A stretch of 32,933 nt of DNA from Bacillota bacterium (GTDB lineage Bacteria > Bacillota > Clostridia > Christensenellales > DTU072): positions 1-32,933 of the forward strand of contig WQYD01000015.1 of the NCBI GenBank assembly GCA_009781445.1. The letters are read 5' to 3'. Below, one piece after another: positions 17,458-27,000 of the stretch. Made by a program: the position numbers and the translations under genes. Below the pieces are notes generated by a model. It had not been told where the DNA came from and did not search any database. It worked only from the letters and a program-made list of their open reading frames with translations. Each line of letters begins with the position of its first letter. Position 1 is the stretch's first letter.

Positions 17458-18609
17458 ATGAAAAAGAACAAATTTATGAATAAGGGGACAGCCCTTTTCG
17501 GCGCAATTGCAATGGTTATGATTGCTGTTGTGTCTATCGTGGGCGTAACCTTTGCATGGTTCAGTGCATCACCAGATCCCAGAGTAACGGGAATTAGGGC
17601 AGAAGTTGCAGGCGCGGAAACCTTACAGATTTCGCACCTCGGAACAGACGGCACTTTCTCAAGAATTCTAACTTGGACAAGTATCAGCACAAATCCTCAT
17701 GCGCAAGCAAACCTTCCCGCGAAACTTACCTCTGTAACACCCCAAGCAAACAGAACCACTGGCGAAGTTGAACTTGGTTTAAACAACAGGTTACAATTTT
17801 ATGGGGACGGCATGGAATTCTGCCCCGATTTGTTTGAAGATTGGTTTGTAGCAAACGAAACAACAAGAGACACTGTTCTTGGCGAAACCTTTGCAACTTA
17901 CGATTTAGCAATAGACAAAGCAATGGAAATGGGTATCATATATTCTGGCTTACCTTCCACATGGGCAAACCACCCTGCGTTTAATTGGTACAAGTACAAA
18001 GGCGGAGTTCTTTCTTACGCAACAACCCCTGGTACAGGAGACGGCGGTTGGTACTTCTTCCCCTTGTTCTTCAGGGCATCAAGTGACACCGATATTTATA
18101 TTGCACTTCCCACTGCTGACGGCGGACACGACAACACTTTTGCAGATTCAAGAGAAAATGGTACGATTGCAAGGCAAATAATTTCGCAATCCGTTCGTTT
18201 CGCGTTCGTACATAATGGCGAAACGGTTGTTTACAAACCTCAACCCGAAATTGTTGGCGGAACTAATGCGGGAGCGGCGGCAAACCTTACTGGCGACTTG
18301 CTTGATACAAGAGGTGGCGGAAATATCGTTCCTAACATTTATAACGCACACACTTGGGCAAGCGTAGCTGGCACTATTCCTTCCACTGATATTGTGAAAG
18401 GCGGTCCCGAAGTGAGTGGCGCAAACTTACTTAAGATTGGAACAACGGACGCATTTGACGATTCAACCACAGCACTTGCTGAAGAAACCACCACAAGGAT
18501 TGATATCTACATTTGGGTAGACGGCAACGATATCTACAACACCAACTTTGCCGCAAACAGCAACTTCATAGCGCAACTTCAATTCTACGGAATCGCTAAA
18601 ATAGCGTAA
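17458..18609 (+). CDS. Major TasA-like fibre subunit candidate
   Basis: 383 aa from ATG 17458. The frame opens at 17443 inside the Shine-Dalgarno (GGAGG at 17445-17449, 8 nt spacing), so the later ATG is used. The SipW-type signal reads ALFGAIAMVMIAVVSIVGVT then FAWFSASPDP. The mature protein is Ser/Thr/Asn/Gly-rich and ends with a TasA-like terminal strand pattern (IDIYIWVDGNDIYNTNF ... FIAQLQFYGI). It has one Cys. It is larger than typical TasA (about 260 aa). Strong promoter, strong ribosome site and position directly before sipW suggest this is the abundant exported subunit. Fibre formation is inferred from the family; an S-layer-like role is an alternative. Confidence 0.7.
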   Translation: MKKNKFMNKGTALFGAIAMVMIAVVSIVGVTFAWFSASPDPRVTGIRAEVAGAETLQISHLGTDGTFSRILTWTSISTNPHAQANLPAKLTSVTPQANRTTGEVELGLNNRLQFYGDGMEFCPDLFEDWFVANETTRDTVLGETFATYDLAIDKAMEMGIIYSGLPSTWANHPAFNWYKYKGGVLSYATTPGTGDGGWYFFPLFFRASSDTDIYIALPTADGGHDNTFADSRENGTIARQIISQSVRFAFVHNGETVVYKPQPEIVGGTNAGAAANLTGDLLDTRGGGNIVPNIYNAHTWASVAGTIPSTDIVKGGPEVSGANLLKIGTTDAFDDSTTALAEETTTRIDIYIWVDGNDIYNTNFAANSNFIAQLQFYGIAKIA

Positions 18610-18644
18610 AGAACCAAAAGTAAACAAAAGTGTGTAAATAATTA

Positions 18645-18673
18645 TTGACACTTACGCACACACATGTTATTAT
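18645..18673 (+). promoter_or_regulatory. Promoter of sipW
   Basis: Consensus TTGACA (18645-18650), 17-bp spacer, TATTAT (18668-18673). sipW thus appears to have a promoter separate from the fibre gene. Confidence 0.75.
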
Positions 18674-18698
18674 TAAACAACTTAAATATGAAAGCTTT

Positions 18699-18722
18699 AA
18701 GCACGATGCTTGCATCGTGCTT
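18699..18722 (+). other. Hairpin in the sipW leader
   Basis: Perfect 10-bp stem AAGCACGATG / CATCGTGCTT with loop CTTG, extendable with one mismatch by AGCT ends. It lies between the sipW promoter and its ribosome site (AAGGGGGG) and has no T-run, so a leader role or mRNA stability element fits better than a terminator. Confidence 0.55.
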
Positions 18723-18747
18723 TAGCTAACAACACAAAGGGGGGCAA

Positions 18748-19830
18748 ATGTCCAAATTTACTATCACAAAAAAGCAGGTGAAATTGATACTTGATATCGT
18801 TTCTTATGTGGCAATAGCATGCATTGTTTTGCTTGCAGTTCTATCCTTAATGCTTTCGGTAACCACTAAGAGGGAATCCGAACTTCCAAGGCTATTCGGT
18901 TCTACCGTTATGCTTGTGGAATCTGACTCAATGAAGGGTAGCAAGTCCGATAACTTCAAAAAAGGCGATCTTGTTAAAGTGGAAGTTTTATCCTCTAATG
19001 CAGACAAAGCAAAGCTAAAAGTCGGCGATATTATAACTTTTAAGTTTGACAGGGCAGGTAACCTTGACGGCGGGCAAGAGTTTAACACTCACAGAATTCA
19101 TAGCTTGATTTTAAACGAAGACGGCGAGGTTTACGGCTTTAAAACCAAAGGTGATAATAACACCGCCGTGGACGCAGACAGCGTTTATTTTCCCGATATC
19201 GTAGGCAAATATAACGGACACCTTTCGGGGCTTGGCGCGTTTATGGGCTTTTTGAAATCCACAGCAGGGTTTATTGTTCTTATTATTCTTCCCCTTGTGC
19301 TGTTTGCAGGCTACAGGGTTTATATCTTGGTTAAAATTATCCTTGACATTAAGAAAGAAAAGAATAAAGATAAGCAACCTTTATCCGAAGAAGATCAGCT
19401 TAAACTCTTAAAGGAATTAGAGGAATTAAAGGCAAAAGTGGCAGGCACGGCAAAAGAAGAAGCTGTGGAAGAAATCGCGGAAGTTCCCGCTGAGGTTATA
19501 ACCCAAGCCGAACCCGTAGCAGTGGCTACAGAAGAGGTTGCCATTCCCGCAGAAACCATTACTGAGGCAGAAGTAGCAGAAGAAATTGCAATCGTAGCAG
19601 AACCAGTGGCAGAAGCGGAAGTGGCGGAAGTAAAAGCCCCCAAAGCCACTGCAAAACCCGCTAACCCAAAAGCAACCGCGCCCAAAGCTACCACAGCTAA
19701 AACCGCAACCGCAAAGCCTGCAACTGCAAAAGCAACCGCCCCCAAAGCTACCACGGCAAAACCTGCCTCGGCTAAAGCCACACCCAAAGCAACAGCCCCC
19801 AAAGCAAAAGCAACGGACAAAAACGCTTAA
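18748..19830 (+). CDS. sipW: SipW-type signal peptidase I with long Lys/Ala/Pro-rich tail
   Basis: 360 aa. TM1 is at about 12-38. The catalytic Ser61 is in VESDSMKG, His115 in THRI (in place of the Lys of ordinary bacterial type I peptidases) and Asp136 in TKGDNN, so this is the Ser/His ER-type enzyme. TM2 is at about 167-192. By family it cleaves the signals of TasA/camelysin-type proteins on the outer face of the membrane. It is about twice usual length: after TM2 a Glu/Ala-rich coiled segment is followed by a low-complexity tail of PKATAPKATTAK-type repeats, predicted cytoplasmic. The ATG has the ribosome site AAGGGGGG. Five probable substrates are encoded nearby. Confidence 0.92.
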   Translation: MSKFTITKKQVKLILDIVSYVAIACIVLLAVLSLMLSVTTKRESELPRLFGSTVMLVESDSMKGSKSDNFKKGDLVKVEVLSSNADKAKLKVGDIITFKFDRAGNLDGGQEFNTHRIHSLILNEDGEVYGFKTKGDNNTAVDADSVYFPDIVGKYNGHLSGLGAFMGFLKSTAGFIVLIILPLVLFAGYRVYILVKIILDIKKEKNKDKQPLSEEDQLKLLKELEELKAKVAGTAKEEAVEEIAEVPAEVITQAEPVAVATEEVAIPAETITEAEVAEEIAIVAEPVAEAEVAEVKAPKATAKPANPKATAPKATTAKTATAKPATAKATAPKATTAKPASAKATPKATAPKAKATDKNA

Positions 19831-19851
19831 GGGAAACAAACCGAGTAAAAG

Positions 19852-19888
19852 ACCTCTTGCGGAATAACCCTTGCGCAAGAGGTTTTTT
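19852..19888 (+). terminator. Intrinsic terminator after sipW
   Basis: Stem ACCTCTTGCG / CGCAAGAGGT, 12-nt loop, then TTTTTT. It ends only 8 bp before the ATG of the next gene, so that gene needs read-through or a start signal inside the terminator. Confidence 0.85.
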
Positions 19889-19896
19889 AGATTAAT

Positions 19897-21399
19897 ATGG
19901 ATGTCTTTTTAAAATTTTTCTATGAAGTCATGTATGTACTCCTTGAGAAGCTGGGGGACTTTTTTGGCGGACTTTGGCGGAATTTTTGGGCGATTTTCAG
20001 CATTAGAGATTATAACGGAATCCTTTCCTTATATAAAGACGACTTCAACGGTTGGGCTTGGTTTTTCACAATTGTGTTCTTAATTCTTCTTGTGGGCTTT
20101 ATCGGGCTTATAGGATTTATGATTGTTTTGCTTGTGAAAAAGTACATAAGGGTAAGGAAAAAGTTTGTGGAACAGGAAGAAATGGTTCTGCAAATTGATG
20201 ATCTTAATAAAAAAGTGGTAAAGCTGATTCGTGAAAAGGATTACCTTATGGCACTCAAGGTTTCCCAACTTGGGCTAAAGCCGGGGGACGATGTGGGTAA
20301 CGGCGAAGTGGCAGGCGAGAAAGACGAACGCTTTGTTAAACTTATCAGCGTGGATCAGCAGTACGCAGAGGGAATGTATGTTACCGAACACCCGCAGGAT
20401 TTCACCCTTGAACAGCTTGTGAACGATTTAAGGAATTACGCGTGTAAAGAACTTAAACTTTTTTACACCCACCGCATAATAGGGCTTTTTGTGGCAGGGC
20501 TTGCCACCTCTAAAATCATAATCCTTGAAGGTATCAGCGGAACTGGTAAAACCAGCTTGCCGTATGCCGTGGGCAAATTCTTCGCGTTTGACACACCTAT
20601 CGTGCCTGTGCAACCCTCATGGCGTGATAAAGCGGAACTTGTGGGATATCTTAACGAATTTACCCGCCGTTTTAATGAAACAGACTTCTTGAAAAATGTG
20701 TACGAATGCAAATATCGTGAAACGGTAAGCCTAATTGTTCTTGACGAAATGAACTTGGCGCGTATTGAATATTACTTTGCAGAAGTTCTTTCAATGCTTG
20801 AACTTCCCAATACCGCTGAATGGCTTCTTGATGTTGTGCCTGATAATTGGGCAAGCGATCCTAAACTTCTCACAGGGGGCAAAATCCCTTTCCCCACCAA
20901 TGTTTGGTTTGTGGGAACTGCAAATAATGACGACTCTACTTTCACAATAACCGATAAGGTTTATGATCGTGCTACCGCTATCCCCATTAACACAAAGGGC
21001 GTTGCGTTTGAACCGGGTGAGTATAAGAGGTACGACATTAAGGAAACATACCTAAAGCAACTTTTTGTGGAAGCTAAGGAAAAATACATAATTCCCGAAG
21101 GGCTTTTTGCAAGAATCGCACAGCTTGATAACTTCGTGCTTGAAACCTTCCGCATTACATTCGGTAACCGTATTTTAAAGCAAATGAAGGATTTCTTGCC
21201 TGTGTTCGCCGCTTGTGGCGGTGATATGATAGACGGCTTGGATTTCTTCCTAACCACAAAAATATTCAGAAAGTTCGGCAGTTTAAACACTTCGCACGAA
21301 CAAGAGAACCTGCAAAAGCTGATTCTTGTGCTAACCGCCATATTTGGCGAAAAAAATATGCAAGAATCTAAAGAATTCATTCAGAGAATGATAAGATAG
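19897..21399 (+). CDS. Membrane-anchored McrB-like AAA+ ATPase
   Basis: 500 aa. A hydrophobic N-terminal region with a clear membrane segment at about 54-82 is followed by a basic, coiled-coil-like stretch (83-125) and an AAA+ domain. Walker A is GISGTGKTS at 212-220. Walker B, VLDEMNLARIEYYFAEVLSM, starts at 281 and is the McrB-family signature. The sensor region is TANNDDSTF at 341-349. Unlike McrB of restriction systems, there is no N-terminal DNA-binding domain but a membrane anchor instead. No Shine-Dalgarno is visible, and the start follows the sipW terminator by 8 bp. The EAL-like and DUF2357 genes downstream probably supply its partners. Whether it uses GTP or ATP cannot be told. Confidence 0.85.
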   Translation: MDVFLKFFYEVMYVLLEKLGDFFGGLWRNFWAIFSIRDYNGILSLYKDDFNGWAWFFTIVFLILLVGFIGLIGFMIVLLVKKYIRVRKKFVEQEEMVLQIDDLNKKVVKLIREKDYLMALKVSQLGLKPGDDVGNGEVAGEKDERFVKLISVDQQYAEGMYVTEHPQDFTLEQLVNDLRNYACKELKLFYTHRIIGLFVAGLATSKIIILEGISGTGKTSLPYAVGKFFAFDTPIVPVQPSWRDKAELVGYLNEFTRRFNETDFLKNVYECKYRETVSLIVLDEMNLARIEYYFAEVLSMLELPNTAEWLLDVVPDNWASDPKLLTGGKIPFPTNVWFVGTANNDDSTFTITDKVYDRATAIPINTKGVAFEPGEYKRYDIKETYLKQLFVEAKEKYIIPEGLFARIAQLDNFVLETFRITFGNRILKQMKDFLPVFAACGGDMIDGLDFFLTTKIFRKFGSLNTSHEQENLQKLILVLTAIFGEKNMQESKEFIQRMIR

Positions 21400-21410
21400 G
21401 TGATATAATA

Positions 21411-21540
21411 ATGCACGAGTGCATAATTCAGAATTCAGAATTATGAATTCAGAATTAAGGATTTCAAATATAATTAATAAAATTCCACAATTCTGCATTC
21501 TGCATTCTGAATTCTTAATTAGAAAATGCGGAACGCATTA
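21411..21540. repeat. Heptamer-array element 11 with bordering palindromes
   Basis: ATGCACGAGTGCAT (21411-21424), AATTCAG/AATTATG units, a degenerate core (GGATTTCAAATATAATTAAT ... TTCC), TTCTGCA/TTCTGAA units, then AATGCG-GAA-CGCATT (21525-21539). Each side is thus closed by a small palindrome. Confidence 0.8.
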
Positions 21541-21558
21541 TAGATAAGAGGTTAAAAC

Positions 21559-22701
21559 ATGGACGGACTTCCCGATTTAGTAGATTTAAATAGCTTAATG
21601 CAATCGCCAAAGGTTGCTGATTCTCAACCTGCGCCAAAAACCGCAGGCTTTGCAGGTATGCCTGCGCTTGATCCGCTTCCGCCCCTTGGCGGTACTTCGG
21701 CAGGTTTGCCACCCCTTAGCAGTGCGCCGTTAGGCAGTGCTTCTTTGGGCTTAGCCTCTAAGGGTGCGTCTGTGATTGCGCCTGTTCCCGTAAAGCCACC
21801 AAGAAAGCGCAAAGCAGTGGCAGAGGGCGCACCCGCAAAGCCCGCCACACCTAAGAAAGCACCCGCTAAGCCTGCCACCCCCAAAGTTGCCGTGGAAAAG
21901 CCCGCACCTGCCCCGCCTGCAAAACCTCAAGGAAAGCAAGCAGGATATGAAAAGGTTGCCACCCCCAAAAAAGCACCCGAAAAAATGCAAGTTCCCGAAG
22001 TGGAAGTTTTTGATCCTGCCGTAGCGTACAAGGCTATTGATTGGAAAAGCGCAGGGCTTTGGCGCAGGGCGGCGAAAGATACCGTGGCAGATAAGAACTT
22101 CTTATTTGATTACAGGCTTTCTTTGAAGAATAAAAAAGGCGTGCTTATCACGCAGGAAGATATTTCCCGAATGGCGGCAGTGCTACCTGAATTCCAAATT
22201 AAATTTGATAAACTTCTTATTGAAAAGGTTTTAAGCATTGCCTCGGCGCAAACCGTGCCACTTTGCGTTAAAATTTCCACAGGATATTTCCAAAGTGCGG
22301 AATTTGTGCGTGATTTTGTGGGAATGTTTGCCGATGCGGATTTCCCTCAAAATGTGTTTTTTGAGATTAATGACGATGCTTTTATCTATCACGAAAGAAA
22401 CAGCAAAACTTTTGAAATATTTAAAAAACTTGGCATAAAACTTGCGGTTAAGAACTTTGGCTATAATATTTTTGAGTACGGAAAGATTCCTGATTTTGAA
22501 ATAAGCGTGCTTAAAATCGGTTCTGAATTGGTTAAAAATTTCAGCAAAGATGTCCGTGCGCGTTCGGTGGTTCACCACATTTTCTCTTACGCAAAAATCA
22601 TGAAAGCCGAAGTGGTTGCTTACGGAATTGATACCGTGGCAGACGAATCAAAGTTTAAAGCACTCGGTTGCTATAAAATACAAGGGCTTGTAGAGAACTA
22701 A
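21559..22701 (+). CDS. Degenerate EAL-domain protein with Pro/Ala/Lys-rich N-terminus
   Basis: 380 aa. Residues 1-150 are low complexity, with KAPAKPATPK-type repeats. Residues about 155-380 align by eye with an EAL (c-di-GMP phosphodiesterase) fold: FFEIND (267-272) in place of LEITE, KNFG (298-301) for DDFG, LKIG (318-321) for LKID, AYGID (354-358) for AEGVE and LGCYKIQG (369-376) for LGCDxxQG. The EAL triplet and most metal ligands are missing, so it is expected to be catalytically dead and may bind a nucleotide or protein. Ribosome site AAGAGG precedes the ATG. Its stop overlaps the next ATG by 1 bp, indicating coupling with the DUF2357 protein. Confidence 0.75.
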   Translation: MDGLPDLVDLNSLMQSPKVADSQPAPKTAGFAGMPALDPLPPLGGTSAGLPPLSSAPLGSASLGLASKGASVIAPVPVKPPRKRKAVAEGAPAKPATPKKAPAKPATPKVAVEKPAPAPPAKPQGKQAGYEKVATPKKAPEKMQVPEVEVFDPAVAYKAIDWKSAGLWRRAAKDTVADKNFLFDYRLSLKNKKGVLITQEDISRMAAVLPEFQIKFDKLLIEKVLSIASAQTVPLCVKISTGYFQSAEFVRDFVGMFADADFPQNVFFEINDDAFIYHERNSKTFEIFKKLGIKLAVKNFGYNIFEYGKIPDFEISVLKIGSELVKNFSKDVRARSVVHHIFSYAKIMKAEVVAYGIDTVADESKFKALGCYKIQGLVEN

Positions 22702-23897
22702 TGAACGATAAGCAGATTGCAGAATTTTACGAAGCTTTTAAGAAGCGTGTTTTCGGCACTCTTAGTTCGGATATTTTTTATGCAAGTTTTTTAAACTCTT
22801 TGCAGGGCGGAAAGCGCAAATTTACCACGCAAAACATATTTATTGATCGTGAGGTAGACGAAACTTGGGTTCGCGCTATTGAGCTTGCAATCCCCCACAT
22901 GAGCCAAATTATCAATAATCCGCGCCAATTTCTTAAAACTGAAGAAGATGTTGTCGCGGTGGAACTCGCGCGGAAAATCACCGTTAAATCAATCCGCCAC
23001 CTTTCGGTAAATTCCCACCTTATCAGAAATATTGAGGATAAAAAGGTTACGCCCTCTAAAATTCTTACCTTTCATAACGAAGATACCCTTGATCTTTATG
23101 AAAACCGCTTTGTTATGACACTTCTCTTAAAAGTTACGGATTTCGTGGAAATGCGTTACTTAAAACTTACTTCGGATGCACGCGGTAAGAAATCCGAGAT
23201 AGCGTTTAAGGGTGAATTTGATAGGAATAATGAAAAAACCAAATATAGCCTGCAAGTGAAAACTGAGGACGGCGGATACACCGCCGAAAGCGGTAACGCC
23301 AATATGAAGCGCATTGAAAAAATCCGCGAATATCTTTTGGGGTTTAAAAGAACCAAGTTTTACAAGGATTTGAAAGGGCTTCCAAGCATTAAAATGCCCG
23401 TAAACAAAACCAATCTTTTATTAAAATCCCCCGACTATTTTGCTTGCCTCGGGCTTTGGAACTTCCTTGATGTTTATAGAAAACCGGGGTACAGCATTAA
23501 ACTTTACGATAATAACACCGCGCCCGAAGGCAAAATCAAAGAGGCGGAATGCCTTGTGTTTTTTGCTTACGCCATGCTTAAAGAAGTGCTTGCAGGTAAG
23601 GACGCACCGAATGAAAACGATATTGAACGCCAAAGAACGGTAGAACCCACCATTGTGCGCAAAAGCATTACGGATTTTGTGGAACACTTTGATGTGGGCG
23701 TGCCGATAAACGAACTCAACCACGAGGATATTATGGCAGGAATGCTTAAAGCATTCCACAGTGGCGCACCCGCGGAAGCCGAGTATACCAAACTTGCCCC
23801 CACCGTGCATTGGGAAGAATTTAGCGAAACAGAACCCCCCGAAAAGCAAGACGCCACAACCGTTAAAGCGAATGACGGGTTTGAGGTGTTTGAATAA
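22701..23897 (+). CDS. DUF2357/McrC-like protein apparently lacking a nuclease domain
   Basis: 398 aa. The segment ILTFHNEDTLDLYENRFVMT, with ENRF at 134-137, and the later KTNLLLKSPDYFACLGLWNF are typical of DUF2357 proteins, which are related to the N-terminal part of McrC and are encoded next to McrB-like ATPases. No PD-(D/E)XK motif (D...ExK with suitable spacing) was recognised in the C-terminal half, which ends in an acidic, probably flexible tail. It overlaps the EAL-like gene by 1 bp. The likely role is as partner or activator of the membrane ATPase at 19897. Family assignment is by motif only. Confidence 0.65.
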   Translation: MNDKQIAEFYEAFKKRVFGTLSSDIFYASFLNSLQGGKRKFTTQNIFIDREVDETWVRAIELAIPHMSQIINNPRQFLKTEEDVVAVELARKITVKSIRHLSVNSHLIRNIEDKKVTPSKILTFHNEDTLDLYENRFVMTLLLKVTDFVEMRYLKLTSDARGKKSEIAFKGEFDRNNEKTKYSLQVKTEDGGYTAESGNANMKRIEKIREYLLGFKRTKFYKDLKGLPSIKMPVNKTNLLLKSPDYFACLGLWNFLDVYRKPGYSIKLYDNNTAPEGKIKEAECLVFFAYAMLKEVLAGKDAPNENDIERQRTVEPTIVRKSITDFVEHFDVGVPINELNHEDIMAGMLKAFHSGAPAEAEYTKLAPTVHWEEFSETEPPEKQDATTVKANDGFEVFE

Positions 23898-24064
23898 TGC
23901 GAACGCATTATTCAGGGGGCAGGATGCAGGTTGCAGGGTGCAGGGAAGGAATCTAAATCTCATTATAAATAAATCCATAATTCTGCATTCTGAATTCTTA
24001 ATTCTGAATTAATCTTAAATATTCCCTGCACCCTGCACCCTGCACCCTGCAACCTGCACCCTAA
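23892..24064. repeat. Heptamer-array element 12 (nested) with hairpin over the stop codon
   Basis: A perfect hairpin, GAATAATGCG-AA-CGCATTATTC (23892-23913), contains the TAA of the DUF2357 gene. Then come GGTGCAG/GGTTGCA-type units, a plus-orientation core (GGAATCTAAATCTCATTATA ... AATCC), ATTCTGA units, and an outer array (CCCTGCA)x4 that is the reverse complement of the left one. It reaches to within 7 bp of the mfd start. Confidence 0.9.
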
Positions 24065-24070
24065 ATAACA

Positions 24071-27000
24071 ATGTTGCCCAAGCACCTATCACTCAATAGC
24101 CTTGGCGGTGAATTTACAGAACTTAAAACCGCAATAACCCGAGGTGAAAAAACCGCGGTGTTTTCTGCTATCGGAAATGCGCGCTATCATATTTCCGCAG
24201 GGCTTGAAAAGTTTTTTTTGCTTGTTACTTCGGATAGCGTTTCGGCAAGAAAAGCGCAAGAGATTTTAAAAGGTTACTGCGAAAAAGAAGTTGTGTATAT
24301 CCCTGAGGGCGGGGGCGTAAGGCTTAAAGGTAAGCCTATTAAAAGCCTTTCCGATACTGAAAGGTTTTCCGCTTTAACCAAAATTTTAACTGGCGGTGCA
24401 AGCGGTGCGGTGGTTTCCGCCGAGGCACTTTTGCAGTATCTTCCAAGCGCAGAACACTTTTCTTCGCTTATCGTTTCACTAAATAAAAACCAAACAATTA
24501 ACCGCGATAAACTTATTTCCCTCTTTATTAACGCAGGCTATAAGCGCGAAAGCGCGGTGCAGGAAACGGGGGATTTTTCCGTGAAAGGTGAGATTGTGGA
24601 TATTTGGGCATTAGGCGAGGATTTGCCTGTGCGCTTGGAATTCTTTGACGATATTGTGGAAAGCGTGCGCTACTTCGCCCCTGAAAGCATGACTGGCGTT
24701 AAGGAAATTAGTGAGATAACTATTTCCCCGATTGCTTTAAGCACAGCAAATGCGCCCCAATGCACGCTTTTTGATTATCTTAATAAAAGTGCGGTTATCG
24801 CGCTTGACGAAACCGTGCAAATTTATGAAAAGATTAAGGCATTTTATTTATCCCACATTACAAGGATTAAAAACCTAACCGAGGCAGGGGAAGAGATTGA
24901 TTACGAATTATCCTTAGTTCCCACCCCCGATAAAATAGCGGGCGATATTCGTGATTACGCGGTTTTAGGATTCCAAAACATTACTTCGGGTAACCTATTC
25001 TATAAGCCAAGCAAAATATTTTCAATTAAAGCCCTGCCCGTTACGCGGTACGCAATTAACCGCGATGCCCTCGTCCGCGATATTAAAAACGCGCTTATCC
25101 TCGGTGGCAGGGTGATAATTTTTGCAGGAAACTTAGGGGGCGCAAACGCGCTTTATAACTTCTTTTTAGAAAATGATTTAAAGGCGGTTTTATCCGAAAC
25201 AGGCGGGGAAGACGGTGAGTTTTTAATTGTTAAAAAGTATATTTCGGGCGGATTTATTTATCCTCAAAACAAAATCACCGTAATAGGGACTGACGACATT
25301 ATCCGCCGTGAAGCCCCGAAGGCAAAAAGCCTAAAGGAAAAGCGCGGTGCGTTTATCACCCCTGTAAAGGGTGATTTCGTGGTGCATGAAACCCACGGTA
25401 TCGGCATATCCGAGGGGGTTGTTCAAATTGAATCAGGTGGCAATCTTCGCGATTATTATGTTATTAAATATAAGGGTGAGGACAGGCTTTATATCCCAGT
25501 GGATCAGCTTGATACTGTGGAAAAATATACAGGCGGTGGCAAGCCCGAAATCCATGCAATCGGCGGTAAGGAATTTGCACGGATTAAAGAACGCGTTAAA
25601 AAATCCGTGAAAGCCTTGGCGGTGGATTTGCTTTCGCTTTATGAAAAGAGGCTTAGTGGCAGGGGGTATAAATATCAGCAAGATACCGTGTGGCAAAAGG
25701 AACTTGAGGATAGCTTTGAATTTAACGAAACCGAGGATCAACTTCGTGCGATAGCCGAAATCAAAAGCGATATGGAAAGCGGTAAGGTTATGGACAGGCT
25801 TCTTGCGGGCGATGTGGGATTTGGAAAAACCGAGGTTGCAATCCGTGCGATTTTTAAAACCGTGATTGAGGGACGGCAGTCCGCAATCCTTTCCCCAACC
25901 ACGATTTTAACCCAACAGCACTATAACACGCTTAAAAAGAGATTCGGCGATTTTGGTATAAAAATTGATGTTTTATCCCGTTTTATGAGTAAAAATTACA
26001 TTTCTTCCGCCTTAGAACGCATAAAAAGCGGTGAAACAAGTGTGATTGTTGCCACACACCGCCTGCTTTCAAAAGATGTTTCTTTTAAAGATTTGGGGCT
26101 TTTGGTGCTGGACGAGGAACAGCGGTTCGGGGTTGAACACAAGGAAAAAATCAAAGCCCTAAAAACCAATGTAAATGTGCTTGCGCTTTCCGCCACGCCC
26201 ATTCCGCGCACGCTTCACATGGCACTTTCGGGAATAAGGGACATTTCTGTGCTTGAAACGCCCCCCGTCAACCGCCAACCGATAGAAACTTTCGTTTGCG
26301 AATATTCCGAAGCGTTGGTTAAAGACGCAGTTTTAAGGGAACTTAGCCGTGGCGGGCAGGTGTTTGTGCTTTATAACCGCGTGCAAACGATAGAAAATTT
26401 TTATAACCGCCTGCGTGATTTCCTGCCAAGCGAGGCAAAAATCATTTACGCCCACGGACAGCTTGAAAGCGGTGAACTTGAAGATAGGATTTTAAAATTC
26501 TATAACAAGGAAGCAAATGTGCTTATTTCCACCACAATAATTGAAAACGGCATTGATTTGCCGAGTGCAAACACCCTTATTGTGGTTGATTCGGATTCCT
26601 TGGGGCTTTCCGAACTTTATCAGCTTAGGGGGCGCGTGGGCAGAAGTGACGCCTTGGCGTACGCATATTTCACCGTCCGCGAGGGCAAAGTTTTAACCGA
26701 AAATGCAGGCAAACGGCTTGACGCACTTTTAAGCCACACCGAACTCGGTAGCGGTTTTAAGATTGCCATGCAGGATTTGGAAATCCGTGGCGCAGGCAAT
26801 GTGCTTGGCAGAGAACAGCACGGAAACATGGAAAAAGTGGGCTATGATCTTTATGTTAAACTTTTAAACGAAAGCATGGACGAATTAAATAATACTTCCG
26901 CACGCAAACGGCGCGAAGCCGAAATCCTTGTGGACGGCGATGTTTCCTTACCTAATAACTATATTGAAAACGCGGGCGAACGCGTAAGGTTTTATAAAAA

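Noticed and set aside
19395-19878. Two antisense frames over the sipW tail, one Cys/Gly-rich
   Set aside because: They are shadows of the low-complexity Lys/Ala/Pro repeats of the signal peptidase tail.
19897-23897. Ordinary McrBC restriction system
   Set aside because: The ATPase has a membrane anchor and no DNA-binding N-terminus, no nuclease motif was found in the DUF2357 protein, and an EAL-like gene lies between them.
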